DNA of 6,399 nucleotides. It comes from Holosporales bacterium (GTDB lineage: Bacteria; Pseudomonadota; Alphaproteobacteria; RUG11792). Location of the stretch: assembly GCA_031263345.1 (NCBI GenBank), contig JAISFY010000054.1, forward strand, positions 1 through 6,399, written 5' to 3'. This document shows positions 1 to 5,943 of the stretch, piece after piece; the stretch's first letter is position 1, and each line of letters starts with the position of its first letter. A program made the translations under genes and the position numbers. The notes under the pieces are model-generated. The model did not search any database. It saw only the letters and a program-made list of their open reading frames with translations, and was not told the DNA's origin.

Positions 1-1206
1 AACTGCTCCAAATATAATGAACAAAAAGGCGCTACGATATATAACGATCGTATAAATGGGGCGCCCCATATCATTCACAAGTCCATTCCTGAAAAAATCC
101 AGCAACCTCCCTAATAAAGGCTGAAAAATAACACCACTAGACACGATAATGGCATTCATGAATCCGGTGGCAGTTCCGCTATATTTATCAGGAACCATAC
201 TACAAGCTATCTCATAGGCTAGAATATTAGAGGCCGACAATAGGCTGCTCACCATCAGAAAGAATATACACCAGGAGTAACTAATCGAATCACTATAGAG
301 AGCCATCCAGAGCGGCCAAATAAAAAGAACAGAGCACGTAATAATAACCTTTTTGTAACTATTAATTTTCTCTGCAATCCAAGCAGAAAGCAGGCTGCCA
401 GCCGATATACCAATGAATATGGTAATCGCTCCAATGGAGGCCATCTTCGTCGAAATCCCAAATCGAATTTCTAAGAACGGGATAATCCAAAGTTCAGCTA
501 AAGCACAAACCGGCAAATACAGGACTGCACAACAAAACCCAAGTAGCCAGATTTTCGGGTTTTTTGTGATAGCTTTGATTCCACTCCAAATGTCGTCGCC
601 ACCTCCAGAAATCTTTAATTGATCATTCCTACCGGGAACGACGAAGAGGGTAAGAATCGATATGGCAACTCCAATGGCAGCAATAACGAATGTCGCCTTT
701 CTCCATCCAATGTGTGTCGAAAGAAATACAATCGGAGCGCTACCAAAAACACCTCCTAGGCATCCGGCTACACTCGCCGCCCCCATGAGTAATGCGTACT
801 TCTTCTTGTCGAAGCAATCACGAGCCACCTTTCCGCAACAAACATAGGCAGATGAAGAAAAAAGACCTATCAAAAATCGCCCCAATTCAAGATGAAAAAC
901 TGATGTTGCCATCCCAAAAATGAGAACACCAATTGCGCACGCTAAACAGCACGAAGATGCTACAATCCTAGGTCCCAATTTATCGACGATAATGCCATAT
1001 GGAATTTGCATGATAAGGTATGGGAGATAAGCGATCGATATCACGAATCCAATGAAAGAAGAACTAATACCAAAATCGGTCGATAAATCGTTGACCAGAA
1101 CGCCCGGTTCCGTCCTCGCAGTATACGCGTATAAGTAAAACATCCAACAAGTTGCAATAGCCAAAATAAACGATCTATTCTTGTGATTGTTAACTGTCTC
1201 GATCAA
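1..1206 (-). CDS. MFS transporter, 3' end cut by window edge
   Basis: This is a Major Facilitator Superfamily inner-membrane carrier. My reading of the reverse strand gives 402 uninterrupted codons up to base 1, so the C-terminus lies outside the window. About twelve hydrophobic segments are visible, the last one cut. MFS landmarks: motif A between segments 2 and 3 (GIIVDKLGPR, residues 71-80), an RFLIG motif in segment 4 (residues 110-114), a Gly/Ala-rich segment 5 (residues 142-160) and a PDKYSGTATGFMN motif before segment 11 (residues 339-351). The style recalls the sugar-phosphate/organic-anion permease branch, but the substrate cannot be read from sequence. The only standard in-frame start before segment 1 is TTG at 1206, because an in-frame TGA lies at 1239-1237. 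It has no Shine-Dalgarno sequence. An ATG at 1217 is one frame off. The gene follows tsaD by 87 bases and may be cotranscribed or use its own promoter. Family call is firm; start and substrate are uncertain. Confidence 0.9.
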   Translation of the reverse strand, partial: MIETVNNHKNRSFILAIATCWMFYLYAYTARTEPGVLVNDLSTDFGISSSFIGFVISIAYLPYLIMQIPYGIIVDKLGPRIVASSCCLACAIGVLIFGMATSVFHLELGRFLIGLFSSSAYVCCGKVARDCFDKKKYALLMGAASVAGCLGGVFGSAPIVFLSTHIGWRKATFVIAAIGVAISILTLFVVPGRNDQLKISGGGDDIWSGIKAITKNPKIWLLGFCCAVLYLPVCALAELWIIPFLEIRFGISTKMASIGAITIFIGISAGSLLSAWIAEKINSYKKVIITCSVLFIWPLWMALYSDSISYSWCIFFLMVSSLLSASNILAYEIACSMVPDKYSGTATGFMNAIIVSSGVIFQPLLGRLLDFFRNGLVNDMGRPIYTIVIYRSAFLFIIFGAV

Positions 1207-1238
1207 AAACGAATCATAATAACAAGGAGAAACGGTTC

Positions 1239-1247
1239 ATGATAACA
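1239..1247 (-). promoter_or_regulatory. Possible extended -10 promoter for the MFS gene
   Basis: The minus strand reads TGTTATCAT, which is a TGn extension followed by TATCAT (5 of 6 matches to TATAAT). No convincing -35 lies at the usual distance. A transcript would begin near 1232, leaving about 26 bases before the TTG start at 1206. It lies in the gap after tsaD and could uncouple the transporter from the housekeeping genes. This is a pattern match only. Confidence 0.3.
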
Positions 1248-1293
1248 TGTGCCTCAACAATTTTTCCAGTAACGAATTAAATTCACCAGATCA

Positions 1294-2325
1294 TTATGGA
1301 TTAATTTCATCAATCGGCCAACGAGGACGAGTTTTTACATTGAGGGAACTCGAGGCAAATCCTGAACGAAGACGCTCGATGGCGGCCCATCCAATCATAG
1401 CCGCGTTATCCGAACATAATCCGAGTGGCGGTGCTGTAAAATTAATCCGTTTTCGATCACATATGCCTGTAATCGCCATTCTCAAGGCCTGATTTGCCGC
1501 TACTCCTCCAGCAACAACTATATTCTTTGGCTTAGATTTTGTCATCTGATATGCAACACGCAACTTATTCGTGAGATGGGTAACAACAATCCTTTGAAAT
1601 GAAGCAGATATATCAGCTCGATCTTGGTCACTGAGTGTTTCCAGGCTCGCGATATGAGTCCTCGTTGCCGTTTTAATTCCAGAAAATGAAACATCACACC
1701 CAGATCTTCTTTGCATCGGGATAGTATACTGAAACCGGGAACTATCCCCATTTTTGGCAATTCTCTCGATCGCAGGTCCCCCAGGATATTTAAGCCCAAG
1801 CATTTTAGCAACCTTATCGAAGGCCTCGCCGGCAGCGTCATCTAGTGACTGACCCAAAATTTTATACTGTCCCACACCGAAGATTTCGGAAAAAAAACAA
1901 TGCCCACCAGAGGCTAATAGTAGAAGGTGCGGAAATTCTACATCGTAACACAGCCGAGGGGTCAAAAGATGCCCCTCCAAGTGATTAATGGCCATAAATG
2001 GTTTTCTATTCATCATGGCCAACGTTTTAGCCGTTACCATCCCAACGAGTAATCCCCCTATGAGTCCTGGCCCTGCCGTAGCCGCCACAACATCTACTGT
2101 CCTCAATTCTTCCCCAGCCTGTTCTAACGCCTCTTCGATAACGACATCGATAACATCGATGTGATTCCGTGCTGCAATTTCTGGAACGACTCCACCATAC
2201 TTAGCATGAACGGCAATCTGCGACTTAATAACGTTAGATAGAATACGATTCTCAGGATTTTCGGAGTCACACACGACCGCCGCCGATGTTTCATCGCAAC
2301 TCGATTCAATCGCTAGGACTTTCAT
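1294..2325 (-). CDS. tsaD: tRNA N6-adenosine threonylcarbamoyltransferase TsaD
   Basis: TsaD (Gcp/YgjD family) transfers the threonylcarbamoyl group to A37 of ANN-decoding tRNAs, working with TsaB and TsaE in bacteria. The 343-residue product is full length. It opens with the family signature MKVLAIESSCDETSAA and carries the metal-binding HLEGH motif (H115, H119) with the third ligand D306 in SDNAAM. Also visible are LASGGH (137-142), DDAAGEAFDK (162-171), GLKYPGGP (177-184), FSGIKTA (214-220) and AGGVAANQALR (272-282). An ATG further upstream (2370) would add 15 residues that overlap holC and lack family similarity. I chose 2325 because a GGGAG ribosome site sits 7 bases before it and the family signature starts there. 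The start overlaps the holC stop (TAATG), implying translational coupling. Its substrates include the tRNA-Thr encoded at 5862-5787. Confidence 0.97.
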   Translation of the reverse strand: MKVLAIESSCDETSAAVVCDSENPENRILSNVIKSQIAVHAKYGGVVPEIAARNHIDVIDVVIEEALEQAGEELRTVDVVAATAGPGLIGGLLVGMVTAKTLAMMNRKPFMAINHLEGHLLTPRLCYDVEFPHLLLLASGGHCFFSEIFGVGQYKILGQSLDDAAGEAFDKVAKMLGLKYPGGPAIERIAKNGDSSRFQYTIPMQRRSGCDVSFSGIKTATRTHIASLETLSDQDRADISASFQRIVVTHLTNKLRVAYQMTKSKPKNIVVAGGVAANQALRMAITGICDRKRINFTAPPLGLCSDNAAMIGWAAIERLRSGFASSSLNVKTRPRWPIDEINP

Positions 2326-2789
2326 TACCAATCTCCCGAATCCCAGCCGCCTTCGCTCTTTTGAAGCCATAATTTTTGTTGTAAAAATTGTAATTCTCTG
2401 TAGGCTTCAGCTCTTTTTCTAGCCGTCGGTAATAGGCCCTTATCAAAAATATCGATGATTGAATTAAATTTTATAACACTTCGATCTTGTAGTACGTTGA
2501 GGCCGTTATGTACCAAACATACCGGATCATTGTAAAAATCTACCAGAGTAGAAATCCACGTATGGCAGAATTCGGCATCCTCTATTCTCGTCGAGTATTG
2601 GCTCCCATGCGGAATAAAACTTATCCTCGAAAATGTCCAGAGAGCTAAATCGGACTGCCTAACCTCATCATCTGTACTGCATAAGAGCAAAACCCTCTCA
2701 TCCACTGTATACATCTTTTCTATAAACTTTGTCGCGATCGACAAGAAATCGGACTCGATAGCATAAAAGATTACCCTTCGCTCTTGCAT
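2325..2789 (-). CDS. holC: DNA polymerase III chi subunit HolC
   Basis: Chi is an accessory subunit of the DNA polymerase III clamp-loader complex. With psi it links the complex to single-strand DNA-binding protein at the replication fork. The 154-residue product is of usual length. It has the family layout: an N-terminal beta strand (RRVIFYAI), a second strand (ERVLLLCSTDDE, 31-42), the hallmark LWTF followed by SFIPHG (50-62, compare LWARPAESFVPH in E. coli chi), a strand DPVCLVHNG (88-96), and a C-terminal helix ARKRAEAYRELQF (123-135) matching the ARERYKAYR region of E. coli chi. The ATG at 2789 overlaps the nusB TAA and its own TAA overlaps the tsaD ATG, so all three genes look translationally coupled. 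The ribosome site is weak (AGG about 11 bases upstream), consistent with coupling. Identity rests on motif recognition; overall similarity to E. coli chi is low. Confidence 0.85.
   Translation of the reverse strand: MQERRVIFYAIESDFLSIATKFIEKMYTVDERVLLLCSTDDEVRQSDLALWTFSRISFIPHGSQYSTRIEDAEFCHTWISTLVDFYNDPVCLVHNGLNVLQDRSVIKFNSIIDIFDKGLLPTARKRAEAYRELQFLQQKLWLQKSEGGWDSGDW
2333..2337 (-). promoter_or_regulatory. Ribosome binding site deciding the tsaD start
   Basis: GGGAG on the minus strand lies 7 bases before the ATG at 2325, inside the end of holC. It selects the 343-residue TsaD over the longer reading frame beginning at 2370. Confidence 0.7.
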
Positions 2790-3220
2790 TAGCGGAGTAC
2801 CTGTTTTGCAATTTTATCCAAGATGGCATTAACAAACTTTTCACTCCCTCCACCGATAAACTCCTTTGCAATCTCGACATATTCGTTAATGATAATCGGA
2901 ATCGCCGTCTTTTCAAAAATGATTTCAATGATCCCCACCTTTATGATACTCTTCATTATTATCGGAGCCATTAGCATCCCAGTTTTCTGCTCAAGATTGC
3001 GCTCGATAATCCCGTCGAAATCGACATCTTTATCAATCTTAGAGACGAGTCTCTTAAAGAAATTTTTATGTATTTTCTGTTCTAGCTCGCCATCACAACC
3101 GATAAAATCATCAGCATTATTAATGATCGATGAAACATCATCATTGGTAATATCCTTTTGATACATCACCTGCACTGCCGCGATACGAGACACTCGCTTG
3201 GCTAACCTATGATTGAGCAT
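2789..3220 (-). CDS. nusB: Transcription antitermination factor NusB
   Basis: NusB pairs with NusE (S10) on boxA RNA to support antitermination in rRNA operons. The 143-residue product is a normal length for the all-helical NusB fold. Diagnostic stretches are the N-terminal RIAAVQVMYQ (12-21) and the C-terminal INEYVEIAKEF (111-121) and FVNAILDKIAK (129-139). A TTG four codons upstream (3232) is in frame. I prefer the ATG at 3220 because the family signature starts shortly after it and TTG gives no better ribosome site. The ATG is preceded by a run of T and no Shine-Dalgarno sequence, which is weak for a first gene of a cluster. It appears to head the nusB-holC-tsaD cluster. The more common alphaproteobacterial neighbour, ribH, is not beside it here. 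Confidence 0.94.
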   Translation of the reverse strand: MLNHRLAKRVSRIAAVQVMYQKDITNDDVSSIINNADDFIGCDGELEQKIHKNFFKRLVSKIDKDVDFDGIIERNLEQKTGMLMAPIIMKSIIKVGIIEIIFEKTAIPIIINEYVEIAKEFIGGGSEKFVNAILDKIAKQVLR

Positions 3221-3255
3221 AAAAAAATACAAACAATGACGTACTCAGGCATATA

Positions 3256-3285
3256 AGAATAGCGCCATATACCAAAGGAAAACAA
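3256..3285 (-). promoter_or_regulatory. Weak candidate promoter for nusB-holC-tsaD
   Basis: In the 111 bases between the SDF gene and nusB the minus strand has TTGTTT (3285-3280), 18 bases, then TATTCT (3261-3256). Each hexamer matches consensus at about 4 of 6 positions. Transcription would start near 3249, about 29 bases before the nusB ATG. No clear intrinsic terminator separates the SDF gene from nusB. A T8 run after the SDF stop lacks a GC-rich stem, so read-through is possible. Confidence 0.25.
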
Positions 3286-3331
3286 CAACTTACTTAATAG
3301 GTATACATTAGCTCTTTAAAAAAAACAGATC

Positions 3332-4510
3332 TTATCGTTTAAATTTAAAACGAGTAATTTTATCGAAAAGAATGGCAAGAGCCCCATTCCCCCCTACATT
3401 ACAGACCGTTATCACTGGATCGAATAAAATATATAGAGCCGTTACGAAAGCTAGCATTTCTGGAGAAAAATCTAGACACTGCTGCAAAATGGGCAACATG
3501 ACCAAGATACCTCCCCCTGGAACGGCAGCAACCGCAAACTTAGCAAGAACGAAATGTATAGCAAAAATTACGTAATTAGATACATACGGTATTTGAACAC
3601 CGAACGAAGCCATAACAGCCATGGCAACCATCGGAATAAAAAAACAGTCCCCAACGAGGTGAATGTTAACCGTCGATGTAACGATTACACTCGCATTGTC
3701 TCGTTGCATCAAATTCTTCTCGGCCGCTCTTATCGAAAGCGGAAGAGCTGATGCGCTCGACATCGAGCCAAAAGCTGTAACCATCGCCGGGAAAATATTC
3801 TTTAGATATGTTACAACTTTTTCCAAACTAAATCCAGCTAAGGCAAAATATTGTAACAAAATGAAACAATAGGCCGATGCAACAAACATTAGAAGAATCG
3901 GTGAGTATCGCTCAAACATCTGGGATAAAACCCCATCATGTTGCAATTTCAAAGACGCCCCAATGATAAAAAATGGCATAATTGGAATTAGAACTTTAAA
4001 ATAACATTTCGTACCGGCTTCTAAAATCTTGACAATCTGCGACACAGCCTTTTTATTTAAAAAACAGGTAACGGGCCCAAGGATAACTCCAAACAACAAC
4101 GCTAAATCATTCGATATAAAATTTTTTAGCGTAATCTCAAAAGTGGAAGACAGCTGGCTATCACCGATCGTATTTCGTACTAGCTGAATATCTTGCCCAG
4201 TATCTATGACCATCAATGAAACGAGGTACGATAGGATCGTATTTAAGAAATTCGAACAGCAAACCAATGGTACAATTATCAGGATATACTTAACGGTATT
4301 AACCCCAAGACGAATGGTCGAACAAAAAACTAGAGAAAAAATTATGATTGGAAGAGAAAATATCAGACATTCCTTGATCGACAGGCTAATCGAATATAGG
4401 AAAGACTTAACCCCGACTGACAATACAGAACCAATACACAACGGGAAAAGAAAAGAACAGAGGAAAACGAAAGGGATAACAAAAGGCTTAGCCCTAGTAT
4501 ATAACCCCAC
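3332..4510 (-). CDS. SDF-family (dicarboxylate/amino acid:cation) symporter, divergent binding site
   Basis: This 392-residue inner-membrane carrier belongs to the SDF/DAACS family (GltP, DctA, GltPh). Visible family landmarks are a hydrophobic N-terminal half, the HP1 tip SSASALP (251-257), the TM7 segment STVNIHLVGD (279-288), the HP2 tip VPGGG (330-334) and TM8 with D364, T368 and N371 (FDPVITVCNVGGNGALAI). Aligned by eye to GltPh, several functional residues differ. The NMDGT motif of TM7 reads NIHLV, so the Na+ ligand D312 is His. The side-chain-carboxylate-binding R397 is Ile. The Na+ ligand D405 is Asn. The fold is convincing, but substrate and coupling ion probably differ from Na+/aspartate. 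The GTG start lies 10 bases after the rpsI stop, with AAGAGG 13 bases upstream, so it is likely the third gene of the rplM-rpsI transcript. No terminator with a GC-rich stem follows the stop. Confidence 0.88.
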   Translation of the reverse strand: MGLYTRAKPFVIPFVFLCSFLFPLCIGSVLSVGVKSFLYSISLSIKECLIFSLPIIIFSLVFCSTIRLGVNTVKYILIIVPLVCCSNFLNTILSYLVSLMVIDTGQDIQLVRNTIGDSQLSSTFEITLKNFISNDLALLFGVILGPVTCFLNKKAVSQIVKILEAGTKCYFKVLIPIMPFFIIGASLKLQHDGVLSQMFERYSPILLMFVASAYCFILLQYFALAGFSLEKVVTYLKNIFPAMVTAFGSMSSASALPLSIRAAEKNLMQRDNASVIVTSTVNIHLVGDCFFIPMVAMAVMASFGVQIPYVSNYVIFAIHFVLAKFAVAAVPGGGILVMLPILQQCLDFSPEMLAFVTALYILFDPVITVCNVGGNGALAILFDKITRFKFKR

Positions 4511-4520
4511 GATTATAAAA

Positions 4521-4991
4521 CTACCTCTTAGAAAATTGAAACCTTCTCCTAGCCTTGCGATGACCGTACTTCTTCCTTTCTACGATCCTGGAGTCTCTCG
4601 TCAAAAATCCAGCCTGCTTGAGAAGTTTATGTAAATCCGGTTCGAACGCCTCGAGGGCCTTGCTGATCCCGTGACGCATGGCACCTGCCTGCCCAGAGAG
4701 CCCCCCTCCTTTAACAGTACAAAAGACATCATATTGCCCATCCCGAGAAGAAACGGTAAATGGTTGCGCTATTACCATCCTAAGGACCGCCCTAGCAAAG
4801 TATACATCATAATCTCGACCATTTACTAAGACTTTTCCAGAGCCAGGTTTAATCCAAACTCGAGCAATAGCATTCTTCCTTTTTCCAGTCGCATAGGCCC
4901 GACCAAACCCATCAAGGTCCTGCTCCCTCTTTGGAGGCTGATTAATATCGCCAGCCCCAGCTGGTATGTCTAAGGTTTGAGTATTAATCAC
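4521..4991 (-). CDS. rpsI: 30S ribosomal protein S9 (uS9)
   Basis: uS9 sits in the 30S head, and its basic C-terminal tail reaches the P-site tRNA. The 156-residue protein has an N-terminal extension of about 30 residues before the conserved core. The core includes RAYATGKRKNAIARVW (31-46), a VLVNGRDYDVYFAR segment, the CTVKGGGLSGQAGAMRHGI stretch and FLTRDSRIVERKKYG. It ends with KARRRFQFSKR, the expected tRNA-contacting tail, so the gene is intact. The N-terminal extension resembles those of alphaproteobacterial uS9 proteins. The start is GTG at 4991, overlapping the rplM TGA (GTGA), with a strong GGAGAGG ribosome site. The invariant rplM-rpsI pair is here followed by a transporter. Confidence 0.98.
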   Translation of the reverse strand: MINTQTLDIPAGAGDINQPPKREQDLDGFGRAYATGKRKNAIARVWIKPGSGKVLVNGRDYDVYFARAVLRMVIAQPFTVSSRDGQYDVFCTVKGGGLSGQAGAMRHGISKALEAFEPDLHKLLKQAGFLTRDSRIVERKKYGHRKARRRFQFSKR

Positions 4992-5458
4992 AATCTACCT
5001 CTCCGACTATTTTTACTGTTCAATCGCGCAATATCGAGCGGCTCTGGGTTCTGAGCCATATGAGGGTGCTTATCTCCCTTATATACCTTCAGCTTTAACA
5101 TAATCTTTCGACTAAGAGGCCCCTTGCTCATCATTCTTCTTACTGCATTCGTTACAGCACGATCAGATCTTGGCTCATCTAACAGCTGCCTCATACTACG
5201 CTCCTTTATACCTCCCGGATATCCTGAATGCCAGTAAAACTTTTTATCGGCAAGCTTCCTACCGGTTAGCGCCACCTTATCAGCATTCACCACGATGACG
5301 CGATCTCCACAATCGACATGAGGAGAAAAATAAGGCTTCCCCTTACCGCGAAGAATGTTCGCGATAAGCGAAGCAACTCGACCGAGGACGAGCCCCTCAG
5401 CGTCGATCACAATCCACTTCCTAGAAACTTCAGAATCCTTAACGAAGGACGTACACAT
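4988..5458 (-). CDS. rplM: 50S ribosomal protein L13 (uL13)
   Basis: uL13 is an early-assembling 50S protein. The 156-residue product from ATG 5458 has the full family pattern: RKWIVIDAEGLVLGRVAS (13-30), ILRGKGKPYFSPHVDCGD (35-52), VIVVNADKVALTGRK (54-68), FYWHSGYPGGIKER (74-87), AVRRMMSKGPLSRKIM (105-120) and a C-terminal LKVYKGDKHPHMAQNPEPL stretch. The reading frame stays open to an ATG at 5566. The 36 extra residues would be hydrophobic and basic, unlike any L13 N-terminus, and would contain the predicted promoter, so I reject that start. The chosen ATG has only a weak GAG ribosome site 5 bases upstream. The stop overlaps the rpsI GTG. Confidence 0.97.
   Translation of the reverse strand: MCTSFVKDSEVSRKWIVIDAEGLVLGRVASLIANILRGKGKPYFSPHVDCGDRVIVVNADKVALTGRKLADKKFYWHSGYPGGIKERSMRQLLDEPRSDRAVTNAVRRMMSKGPLSRKIMLKLKVYKGDKHPHMAQNPEPLDIARLNSKNSRRGRL
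4998..5004 (-). promoter_or_regulatory. Ribosome binding site for rpsI
   Basis: GGAGAGG on the minus strand ends 6 bases before the GTG at 4991, within the last codons of rplM. It supports GTG rather than a later ATG as the rpsI start. Confidence 0.7.
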
Positions 5459-5495
5459 GCGTACTCGAGCTCTATTCCACAAAAGAAACACGAAG

Positions 5496-5524
5496 ATGCT
5501 ACCATAAGCCTGATATCTTTGCAA
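5496..5524 (-). promoter_or_regulatory. Candidate rplM-rpsI promoter
   Basis: The minus strand has TTGCAA (5524-5519), exactly 17 bases, then TAGCAT (5501-5496). Each hexamer matches the sigma-70 consensus at 4 of 6 positions with ideal spacing. The start would fall near 5489, giving a leader of about 30 bases before ATG 5458. It sits inside the open frame extension upstream of that ATG and so favours the shorter L13. It is a pattern match without experimental support. Confidence 0.45.
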
Positions 5525-5630
5525 CAACGCCACTAATATTTTTTTTCGTAGGTCCATTTTAATCATTGATTAACCTGAGATTCGCGTAGGATACGAGACA
5601 AAAAAACTCTCAATTTCTATCATTATTTGC

Positions 5631-5760
5631 AATAGGCAAGACTTAATCTGACAGATGTGTTATAACTAAGAGAGCGAAACGAACGAATTTGCCCTTAAAA
5701 TAGGCTTCGTCCGTTTTGCTTCCGATTGTACCACATCTGTCAGATTAATTCTTGTCTTTT
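5631..5760. repeat. 130-base imperfect palindrome: MITE-like element or structured RNA
   Basis: The outer arms TTAATCTGACAGATGTG (5643-5659) and CACATCTGTCAGATTAA (5732-5748) are perfect 17-base inverted repeats. Pairing continues outward to about 5634/5757 with one mismatch and one G-U pair. Inside, 5674-5687 pairs with 5706-5719 (14 positions, one G-U, one A-C). After a TTT bulge, GCC (5691-5693) pairs with GGC (5703-5705), closing a 9-base loop. The interval between the two stems is also partly complementary, so the whole element is one long hairpin. The TA just inside each outer end fits a TA target duplication, as in miniature elements related to IS630/Tc1-mariner, but TA is itself palindromic, so this is weak evidence. 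There is no coding sequence inside. Alternatives are a 6S-like or other structured RNA, or a transcription barrier between tRNA-Thr and rplM. The structure is directly visible; its identity is open. Confidence 0.75.
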
Positions 5761-5764
5761 ACAG

Positions 5765-5784
5765 ATAATATCTTCGAATATTAT
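5765..5784 (-). other. AT-rich hairpin downstream of tRNA-Thr
   Basis: ATAATAT (5765-5771) is complementary to ATATTAT (5778-5784) around a 6-base loop, starting 2 bases past the tRNA CCA. It has no GC pairs and no T run on the minus strand, so it is a poor intrinsic terminator. It could mark the tRNA 3' processing end, or be chance in AT-rich DNA. Confidence 0.3.
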
Positions 5785-5786
5785 GT

Positions 5787-5862
<76 letters not shown>

Positions 5863-5876
5863 CCACACAGACATCC

Positions 5877-5882
5877 ATTATA
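5877..5882 (-). promoter_or_regulatory. -10 element of the tRNA-Thr promoter
   Basis: A perfect TATAAT on the minus strand lies 14 bases before the mature tRNA 5' end, predicting a start near 5870 and a leader of about 8 bases. The -35 position (GCCCAT at 17-base spacing) is poor and overlaps the CTGCC/GGCAG hairpin. Confidence 0.55.
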
Positions 5883-5890
5883 CACTCATC

Positions 5891-5914
5891 CTGCCATCGA
5901 TGGGCAGTCTTTTT
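5891..5914 (+). terminator. Terminator-like hairpin in plus-strand orientation
   Basis: On the plus strand CTGCC (5891-5895) and GGCAG (5903-5907) form a 5-base GC-rich stem, followed by TCTTTTT. That is the shape of an intrinsic terminator, but for plus-strand transcription, whereas all genes here run on the minus strand. On the minus strand the stem is preceded by a run of A and not followed by T, so it would not terminate the M16 transcript well. It lies over the -35 region of the tRNA promoter. It may stop antisense transcripts, or be coincidental. Confidence 0.3.
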
Positions 5915-5943
5915 GGTAAGATTAATTCCACAGGACGTATTAC

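Larger units (their letters stand above)
5459..5786. other. 328-base gene-free stretch between tRNA-Thr and rplM
   Basis: No protein gene is supported here. In minus-strand order it holds a short AT-rich hairpin just after the tRNA, the long palindrome at 5631-5760, a plain AT-rich interval (5525-5630) with a T7 run and no convincing motif, and the candidate rplM promoter with its short leader. The open frame reaching back to 5566 is regarded as a chance extension of rplM. Confidence 0.6.

Noticed and set aside
1542..1841. 99-residue minus-strand frame inside tsaD
   Set aside because: It is an alternative-frame shadow; the tsaD motifs occupy the same bases continuously.
2326..2370. A 15-residue N-terminal extension of TsaD from an upstream start
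   Set aside because: It overlaps holC, precedes the universal MKVLAIESSCDET start, and the ATG at 2325 has a well-placed GGGAG site.
2823..3161. 112-residue plus-strand open frame opposite nusB
   Set aside because: It is a hydrophobic antisense shadow of a clear NusB gene, with no family motif of its own.
3221..3232. TTG start adding four residues to NusB
   Set aside because: The ATG at 3220 is closer to the conserved N-terminus and TTG has no better ribosome site. The choice is not certain.
3312..3331. T8 run after the SDF stop as an intrinsic terminator
   Set aside because: No GC-rich stem precedes the run on the minus strand.
4206..4634. 142-residue plus-strand open frame across the SDF/rpsI junction
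   Set aside because: It spans two well-supported minus-strand genes and shows no recognisable domain.
5631..5760. Calling the palindrome 6S RNA
   Set aside because: Length and a long rod are compatible, but I cannot identify a conserved central bubble or 6S signature, and the mirror-image terminal arms fit a mobile element better.
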